A stretch of 64,000 nt of DNA from Panax quinquefolius (taxonomy: Eukaryota > Streptophyta > Magnoliopsida > Apiales > Araliaceae). Position 1 is the stretch's first letter. The number at the start of each line of letters is the position of its first letter. Where the stretch lies: positions 119,041,363 through 119,105,362 of the forward strand of contig CM035164.1 in NCBI GenBank assembly GCA_020205615.1. The letters are read 5' to 3'. Below the pieces are notes generated by a model. It was not told the DNA's origin, did no database searches, and saw only the letters and a program-made list of their open reading frames with translations. Position numbers and translations under genes: made by a program. This document shows, in pieces, positions 34,778 to 47,199 of the stretch.

Positions 34778-35900
34778 ATGTCGATCGAGAATATTAATAA
34801 TTGGAGTAAATGAGACCGTGGAGATGCCTGTATTTACCAACGAGGAGAAACGTCAACAGTCAGTGGCAATGTTCCTCCCGTGAACAACACCACCGATGGA
34901 GATGATGAACGAGGGGATGTTTAGAAGCTTTTGCGATTCATGCAAAATCGCACGAGGAGACTCGTGTTCAAAATCTGAGGAGGAAATGATAGCAATTCAC
35001 GGGTGGTCACAAACCAAAGGTTCAAAGAGTTGGGACCACGAGTGCTCGGGAAAGCGGATCCGATTAAAGGCGAGACGTGGGTCAAACAAATTACCAAGAT
35101 ATTCGATGTCTTGGGATGCACGGAGGAACAGAAAGTTCCATTCGCCACCTTTATGTTCCGTGGCGGCAGGCGAGACATTGGTGGGAATCAGTGAAGCGCA
35201 CTCCATCCACCGCGACTTTCGGCATGTCGTGGGAGACGTTTGAAGCGATTCAATGACAAGTACTTCCCCGAAAGTATTCGTCTATATGAAGGAAGTGGAG
35301 TTTATTAGACTAGAGCGAGAATAACATGGCGGTGTCCCAAAGACGAGGCGAAGTTCGCGGAGTTATCCGTGTTTGCACCTCAATTGGTGGAGAATGAGGA
35401 ACGATGACGGCGGATGTTTACGAGAGGTTTGAAACCCGACATACGCCGAAGATCTCATTTCTCATAAATTTTCTCTATTCGAGATGTTGTCAATGAGGCT
35501 CATTGTTAGAAAGCGAGATAACGAAATACGTCAACCGAGGGACCATAACCGGATCATACAAGAAGATAGCGATCATCGTAATAACGATAACCGGCGGAGA
35601 AAGAAGAATACGAGACAAAGGCTAAGAACCACTCCGGTGGTAATCGTGGCCATGAAAATAGAAGAAGCGAGTCGGGGAGGAGATTTTAAAAAGAGGAGAT
35701 TCAACAACCACCATGTGAAGACGTCGGCGCCAAGAGCAACTAGTTTTAGGGAGGAGAACGACCACCCGGTTATATGCTACAAATGCGGAAAAGAGGGACA
35801 TATATCCCAAAGCGCCCACAACGATTCAAGGTATGCTATAATTGTGGAAAGGAAGGACATATCGCCGAGATTAGACGATGAGCGAAACCTAGTTCAATGA
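34778..35900 (+). pseudogene. gag of element D (broken)
   Basis: The start ATG at 34778 (MSIENINN) matches MTFENVKN of element C. Frame 35003-35194 gives QRFKELGP, then QITKIFDVLGC and EEQKVPFATFM, clearly the same gag core. The C-terminal frame 35484-35900 is Arg/Lys/Asn-rich and holds a zinc knuckle, ICYKCGKEGHIS, whose last Cys is lost. The second knuckle is out of frame. Gag packages RNA; this copy is frameshifted at least three times. Confidence 0.8.
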
Positions 35901-35929
35901 GGGACGGTGACTCAAAAGATCGTCCCGAG

Positions 35930-36650
35930 AAAAGTCAAAGTCAACGATTAGGAAGAGCGTTTGTTGTGACCTCCATCAAAATGCGAGAACCCGAAGTTAA
36001 GACGCAAGTTAGTTAATTATAAATTCTTGCGAAGTATATACCTTACTAGATATTGGTTCTACCCATTCTTTTATCTCTCTTACTTGCGCTCAACGTTTGA
36101 ACTTGACTACGGAGAAATTAAACTTTGACCTATCTGTGGAGACTCCATTAGGAGAAACTTTCATTACATCCGTTGTTTAAAAATCTTGCTCGATTCAAGT
36201 TGGCACTATCACATTACCTGTTAACCTTATTTCTATAGAGATATTTGCTTTTGATGTGATTTTAAGGTTAACTACTCATCATGCCAAATTGATTGCTTTT
36301 GTAAGGTTGTTAGTTTTCATATTCCTAAGCAACTCGTTATTCAATTCAAGCAATCAAACCATTGTAGTCAAACATTTTCATATCAAGCCATGAAGTCATT
36401 CGTTTATTACGGATGTCAAGTTTTCTTTGTCCATGTTATGGATTTGAATAAAGACACGTCGATTTGAATAATATTCTGTTGTTATTGATTTTCCCGACGT
36501 ATTTCGAAGAATTTCTTGGCTTACTCCCAAAGCCCGATATTAAATTTTGTATCGACTTTGAATCCCAGACAAAACTCATTTCTAAAATATCATATCGAAT
36601 GGCTCTATTGAACTTCGTGAGTTAAAAATTCAACTATAGAATTTGGTACT
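35930..36650 (+). pseudogene. Protease region of element D (broken)
   Basis: GAAGTATATACC at 36031 opens EVYTLLDIGSTHSFIS, with the catalytic D at 36049-36051. Downstream, FDVIL and the RLTTHHAK-like segment (36245-36300) lack the GIDW residues seen in C, a short deletion. Frameshifts follow. The end reads LYxNFVS-type linker (about 36590-36640), where A and C begin RT with [10 protein letters not shown]. Confidence 0.7.
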
Positions 36651-36795
36651 GAGCCTTTATCTTGTGACTTCCTTTGTGGAATTCACCTAAGCCGCACTCT
36701 CTGTAGGGACGTCATATTAGATGCGATAGTAAAGCGATAGGTGTCATTGTGACGTCTTTATCCAAGATTGGGATATGAGTCACGGTTGAGAGCAA

Positions 36796-37060
36796 CCTAA
36801 GTCGAGAATCGAAATACGTAGCTTTCAGGCTTAGTTGGTTATTATCGGAGATTCGTTGAAGGATATTCTCGAATCGCTATTCCGTTAACTTAACCGACTC
36901 GAAAAGATACAAAATTGATATGGAGCGAGGAATGCGAGAAGATTTTCAAGAGAGCTCAAGAGGCGACTCATTTCGGCACATATTCTAACCATACCATCTT
37001 GGAAAAGCGAACGTGGTGGTGACGCGTTGAGTAGAAGATCATATCTTGACGAGCGAGTGC
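36796..37060 (+). pseudogene. Residual RT end and RNase H scraps of element D
   Basis: Starting near 36825, the DNA reads GLVGYYRRF-like and RIAIPL-like pieces, the end of the RT connection. At about 36985-37050 it reads an ILTIP-like piece and then the NVVVTR*VE tail, corresponding to the GKANVVADALSRR motif at the end of RNase H. The YxDD-bearing RT core and most of the RNase H domain are absent. Confidence 0.65.
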
Positions 37061-37089
37061 GATGATGTCAAGTATAATGATAGAGCCAA

Positions 37090-38550
37090 CTTTAATAGAA
37101 AAAGTTAAGGTTGCTCAAGCCACCGACCAGGCAGGAAATGATGCGTATGAAGAAGAAAGTACAAGAAGGAGCTATTAGAAAGCGAGAATTGATGAAGAAG
37201 GAATACTTGAGTCCACTCTAGACTTTGTGTTCTAACGACTACGATTTGAAGTACAAGATTATGATGGAGGCACATAACACGCCATTTGCAATCCATCTCG
37301 GGAGTACCAAAATGTATTATGATCTTCAACATACATTTTGGTGGAGCAATATGAGGAGAGAGATCGCGTAGTTTATCTCGAGATGTTTAACTTATCAACA
37401 TGTAAAGGCGAGCATCTTGTACCTAAGGGTCAATTGCAACCACTTGAGATTAGGAATGGAAGTGGGAACACATTACCTCAATTTCATTACTAATCTTCCT
37501 GCGGTTTCTCAAGGCATCAATGCTATTTGGGTTATTGTTGATAGATTAACCAAGTCGCTCATTTCTTACCGATCACGAGAGACTTATTCCTTGAACGTCT
37601 TTCGTAGTATGCGTAAATGCGATTGTGAGATTGCATGGCATGCCAAGATCCATAGTTTTAGATCGTGACCCAAGATTCACTTCATGATTTTGGGTTAGAA
37701 AGCTATGGGCGCTAATTTACGATTGGGTTTGGCATACCATCCTCAAACGGATGGGCAATCGAAAAGGACTACTCAAACTCTTGAAGATATATTAAAACTC
37801 GTGTCCTAGATTTCAAAGGAAGTTGGGATAAGTACTTGCCATTGGTGGAATTCTCATGTAACAATAGTTATTAAACAAATATAGGCATGGTTCCATTCAA
37901 GCATTATATGGACGAAAATGTCGTTCTCCAATATGTTGGGATGAGGTGGGTGAAGCAACATTGTTGGGACCCGAAAGTTAAAATACGTATGATCACCGAA
38001 AAGATCCAAATGATTCGATAACGATATACAAAGCGGCACAAGATCGACAAAAGAGTTATGCGGATCTTCATCGAAAGGACGTGGAATTTAATGTGGGGAT
38101 CATGTATTGTTGCAAGTTGCTCCATGGAAGGGAGTTACAAGATTTGGGAAGAGAGGAAAGCTCAATCCACGATTTATCGGTCCATTTCAAATTCTTGACC
38201 GGAAGTAGGAAATGTAGCCTATAGACTTGCGTTACCTCCGAGTATGTCTCGTGTTCATAATGTGTTTTCATATCTCGTACTTCAGTAAATATGTGAAAGA
38301 CCGAACCACGTTATAGAGTTAGAACCGGACGAGATAGCCAAGACTTAACGTATGAGGAGGTACTGTGTCAAGATCTTGGATAGGAAGGAGCATGTCCTAC
38401 AGCGTAAAGGTCATACCACAAGTTAAAGTTTTGTGGAGGAATCATACTATAGAGGAAATGACACGGGAATTGGAAAGCGGAAATGAAAGCGAGGTATCCT
38501 CACCTTTTGAAACACAGTGCGTCGCACGTCAATTTCGAGACGAAAATTTC
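37090..38550 (+). pseudogene. Integrase of element D (broken)
   Basis: Blocks match element C: zinc region (TFWWSNMRREI, then CLTYQHVKA-like, about 37250-37415); core start NFITNLPAVSQGINAIWVIV (37480-37540, first catalytic Asp read as Asn); [12 protein letters not shown] at about 37735-37765; and the chromodomain-like end [20 protein letters not shown] (38405-38465). A 95-codon plus frame at 38365-38652 covers the tail and runs into the 3' LTR. Frameshifts divide the rest. Confidence 0.8.
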
Positions 38551-38551
38551 A

Positions 38552-38564
38552 TAAGGAGGGAGGT
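38552..38564 (+). other. Polypurine tract of element D
   Basis: TAAGGAGGGAGGT stands immediately before the 3' LTR start TGTAAGACC at 38565. Confidence 0.85.
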
Positions 38565-41210
38565 TGTAAGACCGAAATTTTTAAAAAAAGGAATTTCCTT
38601 TATTTATTATTTTGAAATAGTAAGGGTTGATTTGATTAATGTGGATAGTTAAGGGTTAAATATGCAAATATTTCAAATTAAGCAAGTGGTTATAAAACGA
38701 CAAATATAAGTTGTTTTTAAATAACGGCGTAGTTATTCTGAATAATATCTTGTTGGAATACCCGGTGGTTAAAACACACTAATACGCGTTGTTGAACAAG
38801 AAGACTTTCTCAGATTGCACCAATTATTGATTCTTACGTAGAAGAAGGCACTACTCAATAATGGTTACGATAATTCTTCGCTCAGATTTTATTGAGTTAA
38901 TAATTCTTTGCGTTGATATTTTATATTCTTTGTTGTTTGATAATTGTCATTACACAAGTATCTTTCATTATCGAAGCAATAATTCATATTATCTGAATAA
39001 TATTATTAGATAACATTATTGGCAATGTCTAGAAAGTTACGCTTAAGGAGAGGTTTGGTCACCTAATCGGGCGCCAAGAAGAAGAAATTCTTATTGGAAA
39101 GCCCCTCTTTCTCAGGAAGGCGCTGGTTGTCAATATTGTGATTCTATAATATTATTTGTGAATAATTAATTATTGATTTATATGATGAAGAAAATATTGA
39201 TTTTATGTGGATATAGATGGAGAAAAATTTTAAAATGACAATTGTTGAAAATTAATATTTTATCTTTTTCTGATAAAATAATTCATTTAAATATATTATT
39301 TTAATAATATATTAACGGTGATATTTTTACAACGAATGTGGGATATATGAGTATACGAGGAGGAAGAGTATTTTTGTTGCAATAAATGTTTAAAACATGT
39401 TAAACATGTCGGTGGACCCCATTTATTGACTGAAATTTGATTATAGCCTGTAAAATCGCCCGTTTGAGGATTTCGGTCAATTTTTATTTGGAATTTGGAA
39501 AAACTTTCTTCTGCAAAGTTGTAGAGAATTGAATTTCCTATAAAAACTCATGAGATTCGAATTTTCTGATGAAAGGGCTATTTATTATGAATTATTGAAG
39601 TTCTGAAGCTCCAAAATAATTAATTTTTGTAAGTTTTAATTATTTATTTTATGAAAAACGTTTTTTATCATTTCTTTCTAGAAGGTGGCATGTGGGAAAT
39701 GCTAGGATCTGAATTCTAAGGTTGGCGTATGAATTTGATATATATATATATTAATTTATTAAATTTTCTGCTTTGGTGTTCTAAACAATTTCCTATAAAT
39801 AGGGTGCTTGGGTTAGAATTGAAAATCACACCGGAAACTGAAGTTTTCTCTCTATATTATCGAAGCGTATTCTTGTGAGTATTTTGAGTATACTTTGAGT
39901 ATTGCTACTCTGATGCAAGTTCAAGTCATAGCTTTATATCTGTTTCAACTAGAAGTACTTGTCTTTTCGAGGTAAGGGATATTATTTTTTTTCGTAATGA
40001 TATTATTTCTTCAATATCATTATCTTTGAAATGTTGATCCGAAGTTTTTATCAAATTTGGAACTTTTTCATGCTGGGGTTACTATTCATGGGTTACTATT
40101 CATGAGTTACTATTCACGAAAGTTACTATTCATGGAGTTCTTATTCACGAGTTACTATTCAAAGTACTATTCATGAAGCGTGAAGATGTTTTTTTTGTGG
40201 AATTTCTATCTTTTGGTGTGGAGTTACTTATTCACGTATATGGCTTTATTCACGATATCTGAAGATTATTCAAGAAAAAATAAAATTTTTTCTTTTTGTC
40301 CAAAATATCTATTCGGATACTAACTCGATTGTATCCATGTTTTGATCATTCTTGAATTTTACACCACTATGATTATTTTTGAGGTATTTTTGGATGTGGA
40401 TAAAACCAAGTACGAATCCTTAATCCTTAATCCTTGTCATTTTTTGTTTCTTTGGATTCGTTTCTTTAAAAATATTTTTCATCATCCTCGTCTTAAATGA
40501 TGATATTATTGAATATCTTTGGCCTTGTAGTGCAAAGATGAATGATTTTCTGAAGAATATCTTTGGCCTGTAGTGCAAAGATGAGCAGTGTTTAAATGAA
40601 CATGACTAATCGATGAATATCTTTGGCTGTGGTGCAAAGATGAATATTTGATTCTAGATGTATATTGATTGATGTTCTGAGGATAAAATATTGATGATGG
40701 ATCGTTAAATTCATAGATTATAGTAGATTTCATTCTCTACGTAACTCTTCTATGAATTATTATTTCCATTGCGAATATTGATCCGAAACTTGTCATTTAT
40801 CATTGTATTCTATCGATTTTTCCTCGTTGAAGACTAACGATAATTTGTTGTATATTATCTTAGTCATAATATTCTTCTTTGGGCTAGTTGAGCTCACCCT
40901 TTTCCTTGTTGTTCCATTTTTCTTCTCGGGAGGCGAGAATGTAGCAGTACTAGTCGGGGTATGGAATGAAGGTTCTAGAGAGAGTTGTTTAGTAGTCCTC
41001 ACCATTTTGTAAAATAATGAATCAATAATTATGATGGGGATTTATTTGCATGTGGATATTGTCTAGAAGACAATATTATATTTAAACTCATAAGATATAT
41101 TGTCGTATTTCACACGACATTTGTATTATTGAAGTTGTAGTTTGCTTTTTGTACCATGTATTTGGCGACTCAGAATGGGTGTTGTGTATACCTATTTTGG
41201 GGGGGTCACA
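38565..41210 (+). repeat. 3' LTR of element D
   Basis: About 2.65 kb, against 2.78 kb for the 5' copy. A deletion near 38696 removes the TCGTCGGGGAATATTCG block of the 5' LTR (about 31775-31875). The TATA core is at 39793-39802 and the hairpin array at 40512-40645. It ends with intact CACA and the TSD. Confidence 0.88.
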
Positions 41211-41215
41211 GTTCG

Positions 41216-41314
41216 AGCCAACGTCGTTGTCGCATGTTTAGTTCCTTTTGTGTGAAGAAATATTTGAGGCTTTTATGATCCGTAAAAATCTTCACTTTCT
41301 CCCCATACAAGTAA
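41216..41314 (-). pseudogene. RNase H slice of element C between two insertions
   Basis: The minus strand encodes a [22 protein letters not shown] run matching 8680-8778 in element A. It joins to 31636 on the left across element D, and to 46049 on the right across the CACTA insertion. Confidence 0.8.
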
Positions 41315-42599
41315 CACTACAACAAAAAGGCTTATCAATCGATCAAGACATCATCAATGATCGTGATACGGTCGCGAGATAGCTATCTCATGATCATGAT
41401 GCGTGTCACCGATACTAGTCGTTAGATAATCTGATCATTGGAAGGACATCGGCGACCACCAATAATAACCGAATTATTAGCGATCGCAATTAGCTTAACC
41501 GATCATCGTCGCTATTATAACTTATGCCGAGTCATTCGTCATGCGTGGACGTGTCACACGTGTCGGTGACCGATAATATAATACCACTATGGCCGCTAGA
41601 TTCAAGCTGATGACGATACATTTTTAGCGACCGCATCGCGATCGATGATTTTTTTTTATTAAAATTTTTGCCTATTTTATTGATTTCCCAAAATAACCTC
41701 GCTTTGTACCGCTTTCAATCCCAAACACGATTATATATATATATATACAAGCATCCATATTAACATCCATCCAATACAATACAAAACATTCATCCATGAA
41801 TAAACATTCATCCAATACAATACAAAACATTCCTCCAACACAATATAATCGATATCGTAAACATCCATATAAACTAATACAATTGTCCAAAGAATGAATC
41901 TAAAAGAGTACAAGGCTTTAAAAATCTAAAAAAATAAGTCTAGCGCTTTTCATGGATCATCCAAATTAGGATCTGTAATTATCAAAGTAATAGAACATAT
42001 ATGTTACATATAAGTAAGACATCGACTCGTAGACTATAAACATATAAGACAATGTAGCTAAACAATAAACGATATATATATATGCTCGCCTGTTGTTGTG
42101 TCTGCTTGCTCGCTGCCACGCCGCCATCGCCTCCCGCCAACTCATCGGGACTCGAGACTGCAGATGCCCGCTTTAGTATCTGAAGAAGATCACGATCCTC
42201 GACAGATCGCTCTCACGATCGGCAGGGGTATGATAGGTTGGAATACTGATATTTATGTAGATCGGTGGTGGTGAGTCGCCTGCGTGCCATCGATGGTTTC
42301 GGCGCCGTCTTTGTCCTTGGCCTTTGACATAATTTTTTTCTTACGATGGACGCCTCTCCCATAATTCTTGATCAATCGACGACGCGGGTGCCTTCGTGGA
42401 TATGGCGCTCGTTCATTAAGCCCTTATAAGTATCCCGTCGGAAGATGAACAATTAAATAGTTAAAATAAATAAAAAAATACTAAAGAAGGTCGTTACAAT
42501 TTATAAACAACATATTAGGATAAAGTGAACTTATTATCGCTTATCCGAGCGACTTCGGTGTAGACCATCATTTGGTGGCTACATACACATCCAACCAAT

Positions 42600-42960
42600 T
42601 GATAGGTTGACCTTGAGAGACCGAGACTCCTATAGTTCATTTCCTCATATTATTATGTAAACATGTGATATTTTAGCTACAAAAGATGATGTAAACATAA
42701 CATACGTACCACTGGCAAAGAATGTGTTGCGGTTTGTGATATATCGCCGCCACGACACGTGCCTTTTGCTTTTCTCGCCGTCGTCGATACACACGAGGAT
42801 CTGTTCAAAGGCGTAGTCTTCACGCTTCTTGACCAAAGACTCTCGACTTTCCACTGGTCACACATCTCGCACCCATACGGGCCGGTCATGCGCACCACCA
42901 GGTGGGCTACGCCACGATATATCGCTTCTCCCCGCCCCGGATGGTCAATCTCGACATTGT
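42600..42960 (-). pseudogene. Possible remnant of plant En/Spm (Ptta) transposase domain
   Basis: The minus frame 42677-42898 reads CEMCDQWKVESLWSRSVK, NRSS, then CRGGDISQTATHSL. The pattern W..E.. .(R)S.K..NR followed by a (H)xGG.xS motif resembles the C-terminal domain of plant Ptta/En/Spm transposase proteins, in the orientation opposite to the window. Overlapping frames show shifts. G+C content here is higher than in the surrounding DNA (42100-43100). The match is by pattern only and may be wrong. Confidence 0.35.
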
Positions 42961-43099
42961 CAGGGCTTTTTTTGTCGTTCCTTGTTCAAATTATCTTTAG
43001 TTAAATACGCGACTTCGCGCGTAATAGTGTCTCGAATAATCGATGCTCGTATCGTCGTCCCATCTATATCGTTTTCGCAAATAAAATAACAATAATAAT

Positions 43100-43327
43100 A
43101 TTAAAAGCGTATATTACTAAGCAATATTATTTGATTAACTATGTATTATCTATCGAGTGATAAAAAATATACCGAAATTCAAATTTTAAATCAGATCCTT
43201 ATGGGCGTAGAGGTGTGTCATTTATGTAATCTTGGCGTAGGAAGCTTCAGAAGCATAATTGTGAAATGCACTTCACAATTTTACTATCTTGAAAATATCT
43301 ACAATATACAATAATTTATATTAAAAC

Positions 43328-43365
<38 letters not shown>

Positions 43366-45770
43366 GATGTTTAACTTACGTCTTTATCCGGAGGAGGGCG
43401 GATCTCGTATAAGAATGCGATCATCCGGATTAGCGGGGCCTTCAACACATGATTAGGGCTTCTGACCCAACCCTGGCTTTTCGTCTTTGCAGTTCATAAG
43501 ACATCTATAAATAAAAAATTTAGGATGTTAGTATAAGTTATAAATGAAAGGTACATAAACATGTCAGGGATATAGAGAACATCAGGATATGTAATTGTAT
43601 GTAAACAAAAGGACAATATGATAGGATAGTCTAGGCCACTAGGATAGTCAGGCGTGTATATTTAAGTTACTTAAGGTTAATTTTAGCATCACCAAACTTT
43701 ATTTAATCATCTAACTCATTTTGACTTATCAAAGCTCACTTTAGGCTTGAAAAGAGAGCTTAAATTGGTGATTCACTATTTTAGTGTTCATTATTCTATA
43801 AAGCTTATTTTCAATGATTTTTAAGCAAGAATTTTGCACAACACACCATGTAGAACCTTAACTAACTTAGGGAACCATTTTTACATTTTATCTATAGTAA
43901 ATGTATGTATGTCTCCTCACTATCTAACAACACTAGTCACACAAATCCCCAACATGATCTACAATAGAACACATATGGTCTTTAAGCATTCCTATATATG
44001 ATTCGAGGGTCCATATCCGAACACAACAAAAAACATCACATATACTCATTGCCATCACATATATACGAATGCATATATGGCCATTTGACTTATATATGAA
44101 GATTTAGACAAGTATGGATATTTTAGAAACAACTCATTAATAGTGTGATTGAAAAGAGTGCTTGTGTTTGTGTTTGTACTTTTCATTTTCTTTCTATTCT
44201 AAACTAAGTCATACTTATAGCATACATATTAATAGTGTGTCATTTTCTTTATCTTCTCGACTGTGAATTATGGAAAAACTTCCTTGAACCTTCTTCTTGA
44301 TTGAATTATGGATAAACTTAATTCTAGTTATGTTTTATGTTATACTCATGTTCAAGTTATATGGCCATTTGACTTATATATGAAAAAATTCTAGTAGAGT
44401 CTCCCTATAATATGGACTATCCACATGCGAGGGCATGCATACTTGACCAATTTCAAAGAAAATATAATCCCAACACACAAAAGCAGAATGTGCACAACTA
44501 TAATTCAAGGCACAATTTAGGAGAATCCAATATTCACAATGTATGAGCATAAATGTATGAGCATTATAAGACAATATTCACAATGTGTCTGCGCATATAA
44601 ACCAACTGAAATTGAAAGGTGTCGAGGGTGTATGAGCTTATGAGTGCGTAAAGAACACAAAAGTCAATATATACACACACATATTCCATAAGGAGAAGAC
44701 TATCCAAAGAACAGGTTGGTAGGCTTCTATTTTAAACACCTATAAATCATCGCCCACAAGAGTTGACAAAGTATTCGAGACCTTTGATTGTCGAAATCAA
44801 GTTTCGCAGTTGCTTGGATGGAGTTCTGATTTTCAAACAAAATATGTTGCATGTTGCTTAAAATTACAATCTGACTCTCCATATTAGTATGTCCATTTGA
44901 GTCACTCTCATTTTGTTGAAAAGATACAAAGGTTTGGGAGGAATTACTAAATGAGACACAAAATTGCTTATTTTAAGAACTTGGCTTTGGGGTGAAACTA
45001 AGTACAACTCCAAGTACTTAAGCACACCAACTTGAAAAAACTAGACAATCCCAACTTGAAAAAGAAACTAGACAATCCCAACTATTTTTCTTCAAATTGA
45101 CAAGCAAATTAGGATGAGAATGAAAGATAATAGTAGCACAAGTCATGAAATTATACTTCATTGCATTATACTTTAACTAAAATTATGCCTCAAAATGATA
45201 ATCCACCATCAAAAGTCAAATATTTAGAAAGTTAATGTTTTCAACATTAACATAACCAATTGTCAACATCATAATCAAACAATGATGAATGAAGCACATT
45301 AATTTTAACAGTAGCCTCATTTTTGGACATCAAAAAGGAGAAATTGAAGTCCAATTTTCAGACAGAGAAAGTATAACTTCTGTTCATCTTTCAATTTAAT
45401 CAGTAACTAGTATGCAATTATTTCCACCCACAAGCAATGATTTTTAAATATGGTAATATTACATTGGAAACATCAATTTCAAGAAAGACTAGTAATTTAG
45501 AAACCTTATAATGAAACATTAAGCTCACACAAACTATCAATTAGGGGTTAATTGGGGTTATGGTGGTGGTGCAAATGCGGTGAAAGCGGCAGAATAGTGC
45601 GTGATGGCATGCAGTGGTGGTCGATAATGGTCGGCGGTGGTCAAAGAATGGCCTGGCAGCCTCCTCCTCTTCTCTTCCCCCCTTACTCCCTCTTCTCCCT
45701 CTTTTCTTTCTTTTTTCAGATTGATCGAAATTAACACGAATCGATTCAGTTATAAGGATCAATGATCACA
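43100..45770. other. Non-coding interior of the CACTA element
   Basis: A+T-rich DNA holding a (TA)n tract at about 43332-43361. A repeated GGCCATTTGACTTATATATGA occurs at 44080 and 44362. A G-rich to pyrimidine-rich switch lies at 45545-45720. No gene is recognised; open frames here are short and unconvincing. The interior might contain decayed introns of the transposase gene. Confidence 0.5.
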
Positions 45771-46048
45771 TCAATGATCGCACGCGGTCGCTAGTTTTTA
45801 ATGATGTGGACATATCAACAATCGCACGCGGTCACGATATAAATTCGTCACCGCTACCAAAGTTTCGCACCAAATTTTTGGGGAAATTCTTTCTCCGATC
45901 GATCGATCGCGATACTGATCATGGATATATACTAGCGACAAGAATCCTTATTGGTCGCAGATATCGGTCACTATTACTATTATCAGCGACCAGATAGTGC
46001 GGTCGCTGATATCATTGGTCGCAGATGGCCATTTTTTTTGTAGTGTAA

Positions 46049-47105
46049 TGCCTTCAAATTTTAAGTGCGAAGAAAACAACTGCCAACTCTAGATCATGAG
46101 TAGGATAATTCCTCTCATATTCTTTGAGTTGTCTTGAGGCATAGGCTATAACTTTCCCATGTTGCATGAGAACACATCCCAACCCTTTGCCCGAAGCATC
46201 ACTGTAGATGACAAATCCCTCCGAGCTAGATGGTATTATCAGAACAGGTGCTGAAATGAGTCTCCTCTTGAGTTCTTGAAAACTCTTCTCACATTCTTCG
46301 CTCCAACCGAACTTTGATCTTTCGAGTCACCGTGAGTTAATGGAGTAGCGATTCAAGAAAATCCTTCCACGAATCTCCGATAATAACCAAATTAAATCGA
46401 GAAAGCTCGTACTTGATCATCGATTTAGGTTGCTCCCAGCTTTGAATTGCTTCAATTTTTGCCGGGTCAACAGATATTCCATGACTTAATACTAAGTGCC
46501 CAAGGAATGCTACTTCCTCAAGCCAAAACTCGCATTTCTTCAACTTGGCATAAAGCTTGTATTCACGAAGCTTTTGAAGTATCAGCCTCAAGTGTTGCTC
46601 ATGATCTTCACGGCTTTTGGAATAAATAAGGATGTTATCAATAAAGACAATCACAAAGTGATCCAAATATTCCTTGAATACTCGGTTCATCATATCCATG
46701 AAGGCAGCAGGAGCATTAGTCAATCCAAAGGACATGACTAGGAATTCATAATGCCCGTACCGAGTTCTGAAAGCCATCTTTGGAATGTCATCGATTCTAA
46801 CCTGCAATTGGTGTTATCCGGAACGAAGATCAATCTTTAAAAAGAATTTGGCTCCTTGCAACTGGTCAAACATGTCATCAATACGTGGCAATGGGTACCT
46901 ATATTTGGTGGTGACATGATTCAACTCCCGATAATCAATACAAAGTCGCATACTCCCATCTTTCTTCTTCACGAATAGAACATGAACACCCTAAGGAGAA
47001 GTACTAGGACGAATAAAGCCAATGTCTAACCATTCCTGCAGTTGGGTCTTTAACTCCTGAAGTTCAATAGGAGCCATTCGATATGGGGCTTTGGAAATGG
47101 GTTTC
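46049..47105 (-). pseudogene. Reverse transcriptase and RNase H (part) of element C
   Basis: From about 47100 leftwards the frame reads [54 protein letters not shown], then (46337-46807) [15 protein letters not shown] and [10 protein letters not shown]. The second Asp of the FIDD active site is Asn here. A TAG replaces the Trp of STSPWG and a TAA follows DLRSG. A frameshift at about 46430 disturbs the connection domain. RNase H (46049-46330) retains [13 protein letters not shown] and [13 protein letters not shown]. The remaining RNase H lies beyond the CACTA insertion. Confidence 0.88.
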
Positions 47106-47199
47106 AGATCGGGTTCAAGGTCGATACAAAATTTAATTTCACACTGGAGGTAGACCGGGGAAGTTCTTCGTGGAATACGTCAGAAATTTATTAACAATA

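Larger units (their letters stand above)
31637..41210 (+). mobile_element. Element D: complete-ended, internally deleted Ty3/gypsy element
   Basis: It begins TGTAAGACCCC at 31637 and ends GGGGGTCACA at 41210. Exact TSDs GTTCG flank it (31632-31636, 41211-41215), and element C's RNase H gene continues on both sides. LTRs are 31637-34418 and 38565-41210. The internal part holds gag, protease, scraps of RT and RNase H, integrase and PPT on the plus strand. The RT core and most of RNase H are missing. A foreign ~150-bp segment occurs twice, next to the PBS and in the RT gap. It is a recent insertion relative to C but not autonomous. Confidence 0.9.
41315..46045. mobile_element. CACTA (En/Spm-type) transposon
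   Basis: The left end CACTACAACAAAAAGG and the reverse complement of the right end CACTACAAAAAAAATGG are terminal inverted repeats. The target duplication is TAA (41312-41314, 46046-46048). Element A carries the uninterrupted target (CAAGTAATGCC), which confirms a precise insertion. Subterminal regions are dense in GGTCGC/GCGACC motifs (41370-41640; 45780-46030). At 4.73 kb, with only a small transposase-like trace, it is probably non-autonomous. Confidence 0.9.

Noticed and set aside
34896..35243. 115-codon plus frame at the start of D gag
   Set aside because: Out-of-frame shadow; the true gag core is the shorter frame at 35003-35194, which matches element C.
37854..38271. Minus-strand frames in D integrase
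   Set aside because: Antisense shadows of plus-strand integrase remnants.
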